Assembly: GCA_032622095.1 (NCBI GenBank) | Contig: CP136061.1 | Span: 131,572,087-131,636,086, forward strand | Source: Siphonodentalium dalli | Lineage: Eukaryota; Mollusca; Scaphopoda; Gadilida; Siphonodentaliidae | Length of the DNA stretch: 64,000 nt | Direction of reading: 5' to 3' | Shown: in pieces, positions 11,941 to 24,215 of the stretch | How positions within the stretch are numbered: position 1 is the first letter of the stretch | How the letters are laid out: each line of letters starts with the position of its first letter | Position numbers and translations under genes: made by a program | Notes under the pieces: model-generated | Databases searched by the model: none | Seen by the model: the letters and a program-made list of their open reading frames with translations, nothing else | Told to the model about the DNA's origin: nothing

Positions 11941-11947
11941 ATATCTT

Positions 11948-12540
11948 GCCCCATCGAATGAGTAGTGCAGCGGCCAAACGAGAAAAGTGGTCGAGTAACC
12001 TTACCCGCATGCAGTGGAACAAATTGAAAAAAAAATTGTTTAAGGAGTTCACGAAATTGCTAGTGAGAAATATCGTAATTGGTGGTGGGGTATTGTCAAA
12101 TTGACGATGAAGGATACCCACCAGTAACTTTGTCCAGAAATTAACGATTTTGGTCAGACGAACCCTGTGGCGAAGTTCTAACGTATTTTCCAACATTGTT
12201 GGTGTTATAATTACTACATCGTACCATATCTCTACTTGATATGAAAACAGTGTTGGTTAATTTTGATTATCCTGCCATTTGGAGCCGAAACATTTTTTTT
12301 TTTTATGAAAAATCACTCTATTTCACAGAAATATTTTTTTCAAACTTTATCATCAAACGTATATTGCATTAACGCAAACAAATATTTGATCGATATGGTG
12401 TAGTAGACTAGTAGTTATCTGACAAGCAAATGTAGTAAGAAGTTAACAGAAAGTTTGAACGGTTTTCGAGATACCTGATATTAGCTACCCCTCCCCAAAC
12501 ACGTTTTTGGTCGAACAAATTACATATTTGCTATAACGAC
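11948..12540. other. Unassigned stretch after fold-back element
   Basis: No supported gene. The 104-codon minus frame at 11882-12196 runs across the element boundary and is not credible. Confidence 0.4.
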
Positions 12541-12790
12541 TTTACAACAAAGGTGATGGCCTAAATGTGATTTAAAACGTAGGCCTATTCGGTATTTGCG
12601 TACTTGACCAATGTAACAAAGATGGACAGTTTTGGTCTGATTATTATTCTGCATGCTTTTTCAGGCTCTATTCAGAACTCTATTTCAATAGATATTAGAA
12701 CAAATAACAAAGAAATGGTGCATGCCAGCCGAAAACAACTCAAAATGTCGTATGAACGGACATGGCTCATTAGAGCTTCCAATTAACGTT
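12541..12790 (+). repeat. Repeat related to 7720-7990 (inverted)
   Basis: Shared words in the same order as the reverse complement of 7720-7990 include AATGTGATT, TCGGTATTTGCGTA, GATTATTATTCTGCATGC and TATTTCAAT. The two loci can be aligned as protein in one frame around DYYSAC, but the copies are too diverged and short to name a domain. Confidence 0.55.
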
Positions 12791-13610
12791 TGTTTAATAT
12801 ACGATGTTTTATATACCGGCTTCACAGGCTCTGAAATATACTTGACATGGTCACCGCCATGTTCCAGCTGCTTTCAAGTTTTCGCACAGAAGTGAAACAA
12901 ACGCTCTTTACTTTTACCAGGAATAGACCAACATGGAACAATCTTTTCTGTTCCAGTGTGTTTAAAATGTATTTGTATGACTTCTGTGTATCGACCTATT
13001 TTGATACCGGAAGGGGGGGGGGGGGGTCAAAAGCGAATATTATTAAGTGTATTTTGGAGCGCAAACCGCCAAGTGGCTTTAATATTAGGGACCAATATAC
13101 AAATCTAAACAGAGCGAGATATATGGTGTACATTTTATAACTTTGTTTGTAATTGTAACTACGTACTCTTTGACCCAGCTGCATTTTATCGGACGTGCTA
13201 ACGGACCTGAATACCTATAGTGTCAATGCCGCCTAGCTATCATCCAATGTCAGGTTTATAATCAATTATGCAGTCATATTGGTCGAAATCAAACTGATGA
13301 CATCCACTACTTAATATAAAGCAGATCATCGAGTTCTTCGCGGTAGAGAATCAGAGCACTCGGCAGAGAATCGGAGCCGGAAAATAAAAAGCTGTTCTGT
13401 ATATTTCATGATAATTAAGATTTTAACTTTATATTCACACACGCTGATGGCAAGTGACTATCATGTCACGATATATATCTCTTTCGAACTCATGAAACAC
13501 TGTTCTAATGTTGTTGTTGTACAGAAGCAAAAGGTAATTTTAGGGGTAAGTAAAAATTCTCTGTTAAAGTTTTTTTTCTCAGCGGATTGTGATTCTGCAT
13601 GGCATGTGCT
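12791..13610. other. Unassigned stretch with G-tract
   Basis: A G run at 13013-13026 is the only simple-sequence feature. A short near-duplicate of AGAATCAGAGC lies at 13347-13377. Frames at 12847-13140 and 13408-13707 show no recognisable domain. Confidence 0.4.
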
Positions 13611-15672
13611 TCAATTTCTAGGTGGGTGTGGAGTTCACACCCTTGAGCATTTCCTAGAATCCAAGATGGCATCCATCATGGCCGACGTGTTACAAAATAT
13701 GAACTAAGTCAGTTTAATCCATTTTGTTGGAGACAATATCTTATATAATGTATAATGCTATTACATTGGACTAAATTTTAAAGGAAAAATTGGTTCTCCA
13801 ATAGCAAGATGGCTGCCAAAATGGTGACCTGAATTGGAAAATAGACACATTTTCACTCATATCTTCTATATTTTTTTCTACTGTTTGGAAATAACGATAA
13901 ATTGTTGTTTGTTTTCCTATTATGCATGTCTTACGATTATTTTTGGTAGTGAAATTTGTTGTTCATTTGTGTTCAGCTACTTCCAATGCATAAATTTTTT
14001 TTTTTAAAGAACGTAGTATGATATTTCATCGAAAACTCACTTTAGGTTTCTAGTCATATTTTAATATGGAATGAACAGATCTGAAGGAATTAAGCCAGTG
14101 GAAGTATTACCGACAAAACGCAATCTCATTAGGGTCTGAAATTGTTAATATGGTTTATGATGGCAGTCAAAATGGCGACAAATTTATAGAAAATTCTATG
14201 TTTCGTCCGTATTCGTTTAGATATTGTGGTTGATGCGTGAAGTTGATTAACCTGCATTGGAAACATTACACTTGTTATTTCTTTTGTATCAGTGCATTTC
14301 AATCCCTAAACAAATTTATCTTGATATAACTTTGTGTTTCTAGCCAATATTGCAATTTGAAACGAACCCGAACTGATGGATTTAAGTACATGCTATTATT
14401 ACCTATACAATTCAATCTCATTGGTGCTTCAACATTTGAGATGATCAATATAATCAATCATAACAGTCAAAATGGCAGCAAATGTATCAAAAGTGTTAGA
14501 TTGGTGACACACACTTGAACAAATTTTGTAATAGCTAAAGTATCGTTACAAATGGGTGCCAAAATCAGTATTTAGCCTTATAAGACTAAGACATGTTTAT
14601 CATGATGTTTATAAGCAGTGAGGCAAATGTTGACATTTCTTCATAGAAACAATGCAGTTCGCGCCTCTGCTCAGGAATTAAATCATCATCAAATAGCTCA
14701 AATATCAACAGTTATGATCAAAGTTCAAAATGATCTGACTACGAAAATGATGTAGTATTTATCGTGATATGGCCTATCGACTGAAACAACCAAACAAATA
14801 ATCAACAGTCAATTAACTTTTTCTGGTAGCATTCTTGATTATGCTAAATGTTTCATAGAAATCTGTACTTACTACTGAGTATTGCTAGATTATTGCTCAC
14901 AATTGAGCATTTTCAGATCATTGAGATAGCACCAAACGTGATCACCCCATCATAAGCAACTATCACCAACCCTCGAAGTAGAAATATAGCGCGGAAGTCT
15001 CTGGTATTTTAAAATATATATCTCATACCGTATGTGCATGTAATTTCCCATGTTCATATTGTCTGATATTGTGTCATATTTAAAGTGTTTCTCTTTAATG
15101 TATCCAATGCAGATTAGCCAAAGCCATGTTACTATCAGTCACGACAAGCAAGCGCATAAGGACAAAAATATACTTTTCAATACATTTTCTGCCATTTTGA
15201 TTGCCATCATAAACCATAGTAACCGTGTCAGACCCTAATGAGATTGCATTGTAAAGGCATTACTCACACTCGTATATTAATTCCTTCAAATTCGTATATT
15301 AATTCACATCAAAATATGGCCAGGAACCAATATTGAGTTTTCGGGAAAATTTCATACCACATTGTTTAAGATAAATTTTGTTAGGGATTGGAAATAGCTG
15401 AGATGAAAGGAACAACATGTAGTACTGAGCAAATGATCATACGATATGAATAATAAGAAAATAAGGAACAATTTGCAACCAATCCAAAACAATAGGAACG
15501 GATATAGGAGTGAAAAAAATAATATTTTTCACATTCCGGTCGCCATTTTGGCAGCCATCTTTCTTATGAAGTGCCAATTATTCCTACAAACAGTAGTATA
15601 ATGTAATAACAACCTAACAATATATAAATTTGTATACATTTCATGAGATACTCCACACCCACCTAGAAATTG
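13611..15672. mobile_element. Near-palindromic 2.06-kb element, diverged arms
   Basis: The ends are inverted copies: CAATTTCTAGGTGGGTGTGG at 13612 and its complement ending at 15672. Further inverted pairs occur inwards: the AAGATGGC-type motif at 13662 and 13804 with CGCCATTTTGGCAGCCATC at 15540; GGTTTATGATGGC at 14151 with GCCATCATAAACC at 15203; and the AATCTCATTAGGGTCTGA word at 14123 with its complement at 15229. The arms (about 1 kb each) have diverged noticeably, indicating age. No coding sequence. Confidence 0.75.
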
Positions 15673-15849
15673 ATGTACACACCACCCAAAACCACAATCC
15701 ACAGAGAAAAAAACTTTAACAGAGAATTTTACTTCACCCCTATTGCTCCCGGAATTTGGGAATATTATATGGTTCGATGCATATGGTGGTGCATGGCGTA
15801 TTCTATGTCGGGCGGACTAGCGGAAATAGTTCGATTGTGTGGTATCATA

Positions 15850-16155
15850 AATTAATTTCATGATATCAATAAATATTTTATTACATCACTAAATTGATTT
15901 CATGATATCAGTGAATAGTCTTTTCTTCCGAATTATTGATATCACAAACTGAATATATGATATCACAAATTCGAATAAGTGATATCACAAAATGAATGTA
16001 TGATATTATAAAATAGAATATGTATTATCACTAAATGCTTACTATTTTATGATATCATATATTCGATTTTGTAATTTCATATATTCATTTTGTGATATCA
16101 TAAAATTAATGATTGATATCTCTAAATATGTAATAAATAGAAGAACTGCGCCCGT
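15850..16155. mobile_element. AT-rich palindromic MITE (copy B)
   Basis: Same family as 5385-5580, with additional GATATCA words upstream (15860-15935). It shares CTAAATGCTTACTATTTTAT and ends TAATAAATAGAAGAAC. Confidence 0.75.
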
Positions 16156-17426
16156 ACTGGTCCGTCGACGATGAAACGCTCACGCGCAGGTAATTGATGC
16201 TAGCATTGAATGGTGTGACCATGTAAAATACGTGGATTTTACATACAGAAATTACACACAAGTGTGTATCCACCCTTAACTGGTATATGTGTATACGTGG
16301 TATTAAGAACAGAAGTATATGTCGGTACATATAAGACTTCACAAACAAGGACGGCCTGCTAATTATCTCATTCATGAATCAGATAGATTAATAATGTCTA
16401 CACAACAGCTGCAAAGTCATAATCCCCTGATCCCTTTAGCCCTTAATGGTGCGAGATAATTAAGGGATACTGATACAAGAGCTAGTTTTCTTTGTTGCAT
16501 GTTTTGAGTATTTTTCTAATGTTTTATTACGGCCTCATAGTGTGTGTTCTGTGTTGACGTTTTTGGCATGTGATAGGAGCAATGGGGATATCTCTAAGAA
16601 CAACACATTTCGGGCTTCACACGATGCGAGATATTTTAGGAAATTGTAGTAGAATGAAGATTAATGTCGTATTCCCACAATATAACACAAAAGGTGACAT
16701 CCAATGTTTTTTTCTGGGAATATTTCCCCAAGATCAGTATTATAACCAAGACATCAACTATCATTTGCATAAGATGTAATTTAATTTCGGTAAATATACA
16801 ACAAACTGTTTTATCCGCACACGCCAAATATTACGACAAATAAAAAAAGCGGAACGACAGTAAACAGGTAACGGAAACAACTTCGATAAGAAAAGATTAG
16901 TCAACAATGTCTGACGTTGAATATACGATATATACCGTATAATATATAAGGCGTAATAATCAAATAGTAGCATATATAATAAATGTATTGTATTTGCACT
17001 GTATTTGTATTACTGTTTTCTGTTTATATAATCGTTACTTGTGTTATAATACAACAGCTAACATTGGTCTATTTAATTATAATTTTACACATGGAGATCA
17101 CAGCAAAGTAATTAACTATAACCAGGAACAAAAAGTTTTTTAACAGGATGTCACGAAACCGGAACAAGAAAACCAGGTGAGAACTGGTAAGAAGAGAAAT
17201 TATGGTCCCTAAATTACACTCTATATAGAGTGAGATTATGATTTCAATTATATAGATTTGAAATTGTATTTCCTTGCAGAACAATTCCCATACAATGCCT
17301 CGATTCCCATACAATGTGGTAGAATCCACTGCAATCCAGTCATAAATGCTCGTATCCATTATATGTTTGATATAATGTATGTATGGGGCATTCGATTTAT
17401 AGAAAGATGCTCAGCATTAAACTATA
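16156..17426. other. Unassigned AT-rich stretch
   Basis: No recognisable gene. Several 60-96 codon frames are AT-driven and hydrophobic. A short tandem of CAATTCCCATACAATG-type words lies at 17282-17318. Confidence 0.4.
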
Positions 17427-17934
17427 AGAAAACCATAATCAGAAATGGTAACGCCCTCAAGATCATATAATAAGCCATAAATATAAATTATAATATAAAA
17501 TATATTGGTTACATGAATGCACCGCCTCAGAATTCCGTTAAAACAACTTATCCTTCAAATTATTACAAAAAAAACTACGGCTTATTACTGCAGGTTTCTC
17601 ATTCACCACACAAGAAAGCTTCCAAATGCGGATCAAAAATCGGAGGCATTGTGTTCCCGCCAAGAGTGCACGGCCCATCCATTGTTCATACCTAAACATC
17701 GAAAGCAATTAACGCGGTCATAATAGTTACATACTGCAACTATGCACTATGAGACATCCAGCGAATACACACCCCACGAAAACCCGAAATGTGTTGTCCT
17801 GCGAGAAATCCCATCGCTATAGCTCAATTTGACACGGCCAGCTAAGCCTTCCTACAGTATCCTAAAATAAAACAATAAAGCTTCTCATATCATCGGCATA
17901 GTCAACAGAACTTTCACGAACTTGAACATCGACA

Positions 17935-18435
17935 CTTTCTAATCGCTCTACTTAAGCATGGTCAGACCTATCATCGAATACTGTAACTCTGCATGGAGCC
18001 CACATCACAAATATCAAAGCATTGTGTTAGAGAAATACAAAGAAAAGCAACGAAACTAGTTCGTCAAATCAAAACTCTATGATACCGAGACCGAATTATA
18101 AGACTCAATCTGATGTCTTTAAAATAACGAATATTTAGAGGAGATCTAATCGAGGTATATAAACTGTTGAATGGTCATTACAATATCAATGTCTGAGACC
18201 TATTAGAAAGAAATTCATCAGGAAGAACAAGACGACATAATAAAAAGCTACAAATGCCCATTGTTAACAAGGTCATATGAAAATATTTCTTCACGCAGAG
18301 GGTGGTAAATAGCTGGAACTCTCTGCCAGACTTCGCTGTTGAGGCTCCAAACACTCGATCAATTCAAAATGTACATAGACTCATTCTTCTATTATATAAA
18401 ATACGGAGTTCGACGACAAGTAATAAATTAGGTTC
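17935..18435 (+). pseudogene. Non-LTR reverse transcriptase C-terminal fragment
   Basis: Broken frames encode in order MVRPIIEYCNSAWSPH, an RDRIIRLNLMSLK-type block, RGDLIEVYKLLNGHYN and QRVVNSWNSLPDF. These are the post-thumb and C-terminal blocks of CR1/L2/Jockey-group LINE reverse transcriptases. Frameshifts and stops separate the blocks, and the catalytic palm motif is absent. It was identified from family knowledge rather than a search. Confidence 0.85.
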
Positions 18436-18536
18436 AAGTGACTCACAAGTAAATATCGAATGACGATACATATATTTGTAAACAAGCATTGCAAATAATG
18501 TTATTTGGACGAAAAGTCGCAAGACTTGTTCCGTAT

Positions 18537-18537
18537 T

Positions 18538-18572
<35 letters not shown>

Positions 18573-18573
18573 T
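18537..18573. repeat. GAT trinucleotide microsatellite
   Basis: A run of about eleven GAT units follows the RT fragment. The same tract follows the paralogous RT fragment at 31365-31405, so it belongs to the element and resembles the 3' microsatellite tail of many LINEs. Confidence 0.95.
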
Positions 18574-19299
18574 ATGATTGATAGAAAACCACTATTATGA
18601 TGATCGTATCGTTATTTGTTTAAAATACGTATCAATTGACATAATTATACGCACCCGTTCCCTCATTAAAATCAACATATTTCGACCATTTTAGGGGACC
18701 CCGCGAATTCGGGGACCTCCGCAAATAGGGACCTACTGCGAATTGTCACAACCGGAAAAAACCCATTATCTATAAATAAAACGCCCAGCGAACCATAGCT
18801 ATCTGGAATCTCTAGGACAGTATACACCCGAGGACGTTAATAATCTTCCGTTCAATTGGAGGGATTTCGCTGCAGTAAAACTACAGTGGCAATGTGCTAG
18901 AGTTGCTATCCATAGTCTGCTGTCGAAAATTGATAAATGGAATGGAATTGTCTAAACAGTGAGTTTAGCTCCCAGCTTGAGCATGTTTCTACATTCTCTG
19001 ACATCGATCCCTATTCTTATCAAGCACATATTTTTGTTTATATTGCCAATATTTCTATATATCGTGCTGACAGCCTGACATATTTATTTTATTTTATTCT
19101 ATTGATCTTATGAAATGTCATGCAATGTCAGGTGGTTGGAACATTAAATAATTGAATTGATACTACAGAGGCATGGTCTGTAACCCAGAACTAAAATTGT
19201 CATTGGTATCAGCCAACTGATTGTGTGGAGCTTGCGCGATGAAATGGAGCCTAACTGATTGGCCCAAGTTCCATGCACAGGTCATATATGACCCTGTCA

Positions 19300-19580
19300 A
19301 TGGGCTGATAAATGGCATGGGTGCCCAATTTGAACCCCTCTGGACGACGGCCATTTTGGATAAGGGTAGGGTGGATGGGCTGAATATTTAGATTGCCTTG
19401 GGGCAACACTACAACACCGCTTGTTTGACCTAAATCTGTCAATGGGTCTGGAATGGAATGGGTGCCCTATTTGAACCCATCTGGACGGCGGCCATTTTGG
19501 ATCTGGATATGGTGAATGGGTGAATATTTAGATTGGCTTGAGGGCCACCCTACAACACCCTTTGTTTCACCTAAATATAC
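19300..19580 (-). repeat. 140-bp interspersed repeat, two tandem units
   Basis: Two tandem units (GAACCC...CTCTGGACG at 19332 and the same at 19472) in the opposite orientation to 944-1230, each with GGCCATTTTGGAT and GAATATTTAGATTG. Confidence 0.85.
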
Positions 19581-19659
19581 ACAATTCGTATTAGAAATGG
19601 AAGTCATCTTCCTTAACATGCGACTAATTTTAAATCGATTTTGTATGAGACTTTGATAA

Positions 19660-19778
19660 TGCTGGTGACTTTTTGCACATTTGGGATATCCTGCATAGGT
19701 GTCTTTTTGCACGTTTAGGAGATCCTGTGTGTATTTTTGTGCACGTTTAGGAGATCCTGGGTGTCTGTTTGCACGAAA
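19660..19778. repeat. 40-bp minisatellite
   Basis: Three to four degenerate units of about 40 bp built on GCACGTTTAGGAGATCCTG and GTGTCTTTTTGCAC. The overlying minus-strand 113-codon frame is repeat-derived. Confidence 0.85.
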
Positions 19779-21034
19779 ACATGCATGCGACAATGACCAA
19801 TACAGCATTACATGAATATACTAAATCAAACGTTTATTCATTCCGTTCACATGCTGTAATTGGGGGTCTGGATGCCCGGGGTATGAGACGGCTGCCAAAA
19901 AAAAAAAACACACATCGCACAGAGGAAACTTTTATCATAGCGTCTTATCTTTTTTTCAATACCCCACAATTTTAAATAATATATATATGTCATCTTGTTC
20001 ATAAATATTGTAACTTATAACTTTTGTGTATAGGGAGAGGGATATAAGTTGTAAGTTATTGTAACTTGTACCCGAACCGTTTATTATTTGAAAACTATTT
20101 GAAAAATTGTTTAAACTAAACTACGCATTATTTTATAAATATTAATTACCCGTAGCCTCATAACATATGTGTTTTAAATGACGCATTTTCCATATTAGGG
20201 CAATTTTTTTTCAACATTGTTCGTGCCCTTTCTCTCCCTCTCTCTCAATCTGTGAAAGTCACATTAAAACTCCAGTCGTTCGAGAAAGAAAAAAATGAAC
20301 ACGTGGCGGTTATACCACAATGACTCAGTCCATTGGGGTGAATTCAAATAGCCGAGATTGAATGACATCAAGCCAAATGACCTTTCTAGTCAACATTAAA
20401 TTCGTATACATATCCAACGATCATGATATTTGACGATAAGTATGTAAATATATTTAAAGCGAACAATACCTCTGAATTAAAGTTGTAACTATAATGGTCA
20501 TATTTATAGACGCAACCCGTGTCGGATTTCTCAGGCTCCAAACAAACCTTATGTGTACCCTCGAGCAATGTATAGCATCCCTTGGTCGAAAAGGTTATGT
20601 GATGCTTTGTCGTAGTCTGGTCGCATTTTCACCCTGTATTTACTACGTTGATTCTCCAATCAGTTATACAATCGTGACTATACTTTGAATTGGTATATTA
20701 TTCATTTGATGGGATGTTCAGGAAATATAAGGAGACAACATATATAGGAAAATATAAAACAAGTGCAGGCGCCGCCGGTGCATGCATGCAATGGGGGTTT
20801 TAAATACGTATACAACAAACCATATACACAACAAACGGACTGAATTTATCATATCTTAATTATTGAATGTAACGCAGAAACTGAAGTGCATACCTTTTTG
20901 CGGTATAAATACTGGTTACATTTTCGGAATTTCCAACAATCTCCGTAATACTAAATTATACATATATGTCGCAATGCTTATATATTATGCTATAAAGAAA
21001 CACTGTTATCTTCAATATAATAGCACCGCATCTT
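19779..21034. other. Unassigned stretch
   Basis: An A-tract at 19898-19908 and an AACTTATAACTTTTG/GTAAGTTATTGTAACTTG word near 20008-20070 are the only features. No supported gene. Confidence 0.4.
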
Positions 21035-22266
21035 ATAGTGTAGTGACTTAGCGTTTTTTTTGGAACGGACTGGCCAAAAGTGCCATTTTTTTATATTTTG
21101 TCAAGTTATGTGTGCTCTTTCAGAAAGTGAACTAGAAACAGGTTTCTGATCAATATTAACCCTTGTTTCCAGTATAAATCCAAGATGGCGGTCAAATTCA
21201 ATCATTATTTCACCCTGACGTTCCAACTGGTATAAAATTTGAGGCGCATGCATAATAAAGGCGTCATTCAACCTGACATTGTCATATTTTGAAGATAGTA
21301 TCAACCCAGGCTGACCAAATTGGAAATTTATCACTTTTTGTACCAAAAACATGCAATTTTGTCATATAATCATTCTCGTTTCAATTATTTCGGAATAATA
21401 AACAGACAATTTCTCAAAAATATTTCAGTGTAGATCAAAGGTTAAGGTCTTAGCATTTTTGGACATGTATACTCTAATCAAAACATACAATATCTAGGAC
21501 ACATTCTTAACCGTATTTTATAAATTTTGGATTATGTTACCCCTCACCCCAAAAATCATGAAATATTGTTTTTGTGTTAAACATCCGATAGAACATGGAT
21601 GAGAATCTATAAAGGACACTATTTGATCACATTTCTAAATACTGCAATGGCAATTACTTACACAATGACCAAAGTTGAAATATAACATCTTTTTCGACAA
21701 AACATATGCAATTTTGTAAGAAAATCCTCTTCATTTCAAATATTTCGGTCCAATAAATGGTCATTTACTCATAGGATATTTGCGATAGTTCACAATGTTC
21801 GGTCTTGTATGTTTTGGACATATATACTGAAAACGATGAATACATTGTATGTGTTTAATATGTAACAACGTTTCAGAAAACTTGGTTTATGTTACCCCTC
21901 ACCCCAAACATCACGAAAATGTGACTTGTTGTAAGGATTCAATAAATCTTTGGTTAAACCTTATAAAGTGAGTTTGTCGATCGCCATTCGTCATATATTA
22001 TAATGTAACAATCTCATCGAATATAATATATACAACACATATAAGGGTATATACATGTAATGTTTTGGTGAAATACAATAAAAGTAAAAGAATCTATAAT
22101 ACCATTAATGGATATATTTGACCCAATATCATTGACTTATGTAATCTAGCATTCAAGAGGGGTGTATATATAGATATGCATTTCAGGTCACAACTTTAAA
22201 TTGTCAATCAATAATACACATAAAGATGGCCTATCTTTGTTTATACTGTGTTCTTAAATTGTTATG

Positions 22267-22560
22267 TTATATAACTATAATGTTCACAGACTGATAATAC
22301 CAGCCGATAGATAGCAACTCATAGAGTGTCATGTTATAATCACCGCTGCCTGTGTTTATACGTTGAACAAATATTTTAAGCACACAATTACATCTACATA
22401 ACTCTGTGTATGGTAAATCAGCGTTTACACATTTGCATCTGTTACAAGTTTGTGATTTGCAACAACACTTAATGAGTTCTGAGCACACAGCTGCAGCTTG
22501 TCATGACAAGTGTACTACAATCCTACCTGGTAGGCAGCTCGTTTCATATGTCCCACACTA
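22267..22560 (-). pseudogene. CXC-type cysteine-rich C-terminus, inverted copy in left arm
   Basis: The minus-strand frame begins CSELIKCCCKSQTCNRCKC and continues through a second cysteine cluster (LCRCNCV). It is the inverted duplicate of 24105-24215. It retains more of the cysteine pattern than the right-arm copy, which has a stop before LCSCN. Confidence 0.75.
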
Positions 22561-23034
22561 CATATATGACAGTAACACTTCTTAGTCTGTAGAGTAGAAA
22601 CTTCATTAGTGACTGGGCATAATCATTAAAAGTAGATACTATATCGCAGGTACAATCATATCCACAAGAACGCCTCCATCAAATATCTTGCACTGAACAT
22701 TTTTTAGGTGGGTCCGATATATCTCTAATTGCTTCCCGGATACATCCCAGCAAATCATATTGTGTCCCCTTGAATTTACCTCCCGTTGATACTAGTAAGG
22801 CGGGGGAAATAGCCGACTCTCATGAGAGAAAAACACGTCTGGTTCGGGGAGTTCTAGCCATCTCGTTATTGTTGATGAGCTCTCTGTTAAACCTACCAAC
22901 CCTCCATTTCCTTTCAATTTGATGTTCTCCTGTTCCTGCACTTGATCGTTTGGAATAGCGGAGAAGCGATTTCGGGTTTTTTGAACTGCCCAAATGTTGT
23001 TCGAACACACTATTACAAGAAATAAAATATTGGA

Positions 23035-24215
23035 AGTACGTGCAAGATATTTGATGGAGGCGTTCTTGTGCATATAATTGTGCCTGCGATAGGATCTACA
23101 ATGAAGTTTCTACTCTACAAACTAAGAAGTGTTAATGTCATGTGTGTTGTGTGGGATAGGTATTTTGAAGGCAGCACAAAAGGCAGCACTAATGAGAATC
23201 GTGGTATAGGTCTTGGACGAAAAGTTGGTGGCCAAACAAAGATTCCAAAAAAATGGAACGACTTCCTCCGTCATTCTGACAATAAGCTTGAAATTTTTGT
23301 TTGTATTCCTGACAAGTAATGCATCAGAACATGATGATAAAGTGTTAAACATGACAGAATGTTCGTCAACTCTCAAAATAGCAAATTCTTCCTAGTAAAT
23401 CTTGAGAAACTGTTGTCAGGAGGAAGCTGATATTAGAATTGTGCCGCACATTATCCATGCGCTTTCTTGTGGGCTGACGACCATCCGTGTTTGGATTGTT
23501 GACACATGTGTCCTGGTAATGGTCATCGGTCTGTTTTCAAAGTTTACAGATGCTAACAGTGGTGGTGATACATGTGTTTCTCTAGGAACAGGCAAAACTA
23601 AAACATTGTACCATGACAACAGCACAATTTCCGCTCTGGGCGATGACAATTGTTATCACTACCCAATTTTCATTCGATATCTGGTTTTGATACCACTTTG
23701 TTCTTCCATATAAAGGGCAGAAAATTTTTCTGGATAGCATGGAAATATTATCCCGTTATCACAGATAAATGTACATTTCTTCTATAGGCGAATCAACCTT
23801 TTATTCAACTAGATTCGTCCTCATATATTTTCAAAGAACTCGAACGTTTCATTACCATTAATTATAATAAAGGTTGTCAAAAGTTGCTGATAACGAGGCA
23901 TATGAAGAGAATTCTCCAAAACTTGTCGCTCAAAAGGGGCCCTAATACAACATATGAAATGAGCCATATACCAGGCAGGATTGTGGTACACTTGTCATGA
24001 CATAACAATTCCAATACATGGCCCGCATGACTGGGAATGGACAGTTGAAGATCATGGATGTAAACCATTGTGGACTATATACATTACCAGAAGCTGCAGC
24101 TCTGTGTTCAGAACTCATCAAGTGTTGTTGCAAATCCCAAACTTGTAACAGGTGCAAATGTGCAATAGCTGATTTACCATGCACATAATTATGCAGTTGT
24201 AACAGTAATTGTAAT
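23035..24215 (+). pseudogene. Broken invertebrate-transposon protein with CXC tail
   Basis: In order: WDRYFEGSTKGSTNE (about 23150), a KIPKKWNDFLRH block (about 23240), QEEADIRIVPHIIHALSC (about 23418), a VDTCVLVMVIGLF hydrophobic block, SLGTGKTKTLYH (about 23580), and at about 24020-24200 HDWEWTVEDHG, PEAAALCSEL and the cluster CCCKSQTCNRCKC. From memory, these blocks match a multi-copy uncharacterised protein in aquatic invertebrate genomes ending in a tesmin/CXC-like segment. Several frame changes and stops break it. I do not assign a catalytic activity or transposon superfamily. Confidence 0.75.

Larger units (their letters stand above)
17427..18848 (+). mobile_element. LINE-tail-containing element with shared termini (copy 1)
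   Basis: The 5' block is GAAAACCATAATCAGAAATG with GTAACGCCCTC; the 3' block is CTATAAATAAAACGCCCAG ending CCGAGGACGTTAATAA. The body is collinear with 30331-31678 at high identity. Inside are a broken reverse-transcriptase C-terminus, a GAT microsatellite and about 270 bp of non-coding tail. The short inverted match between GTAACGCCCTC and GAGGGCGTTA at opposite ends is unusual for a LINE. Confidence 0.75.
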
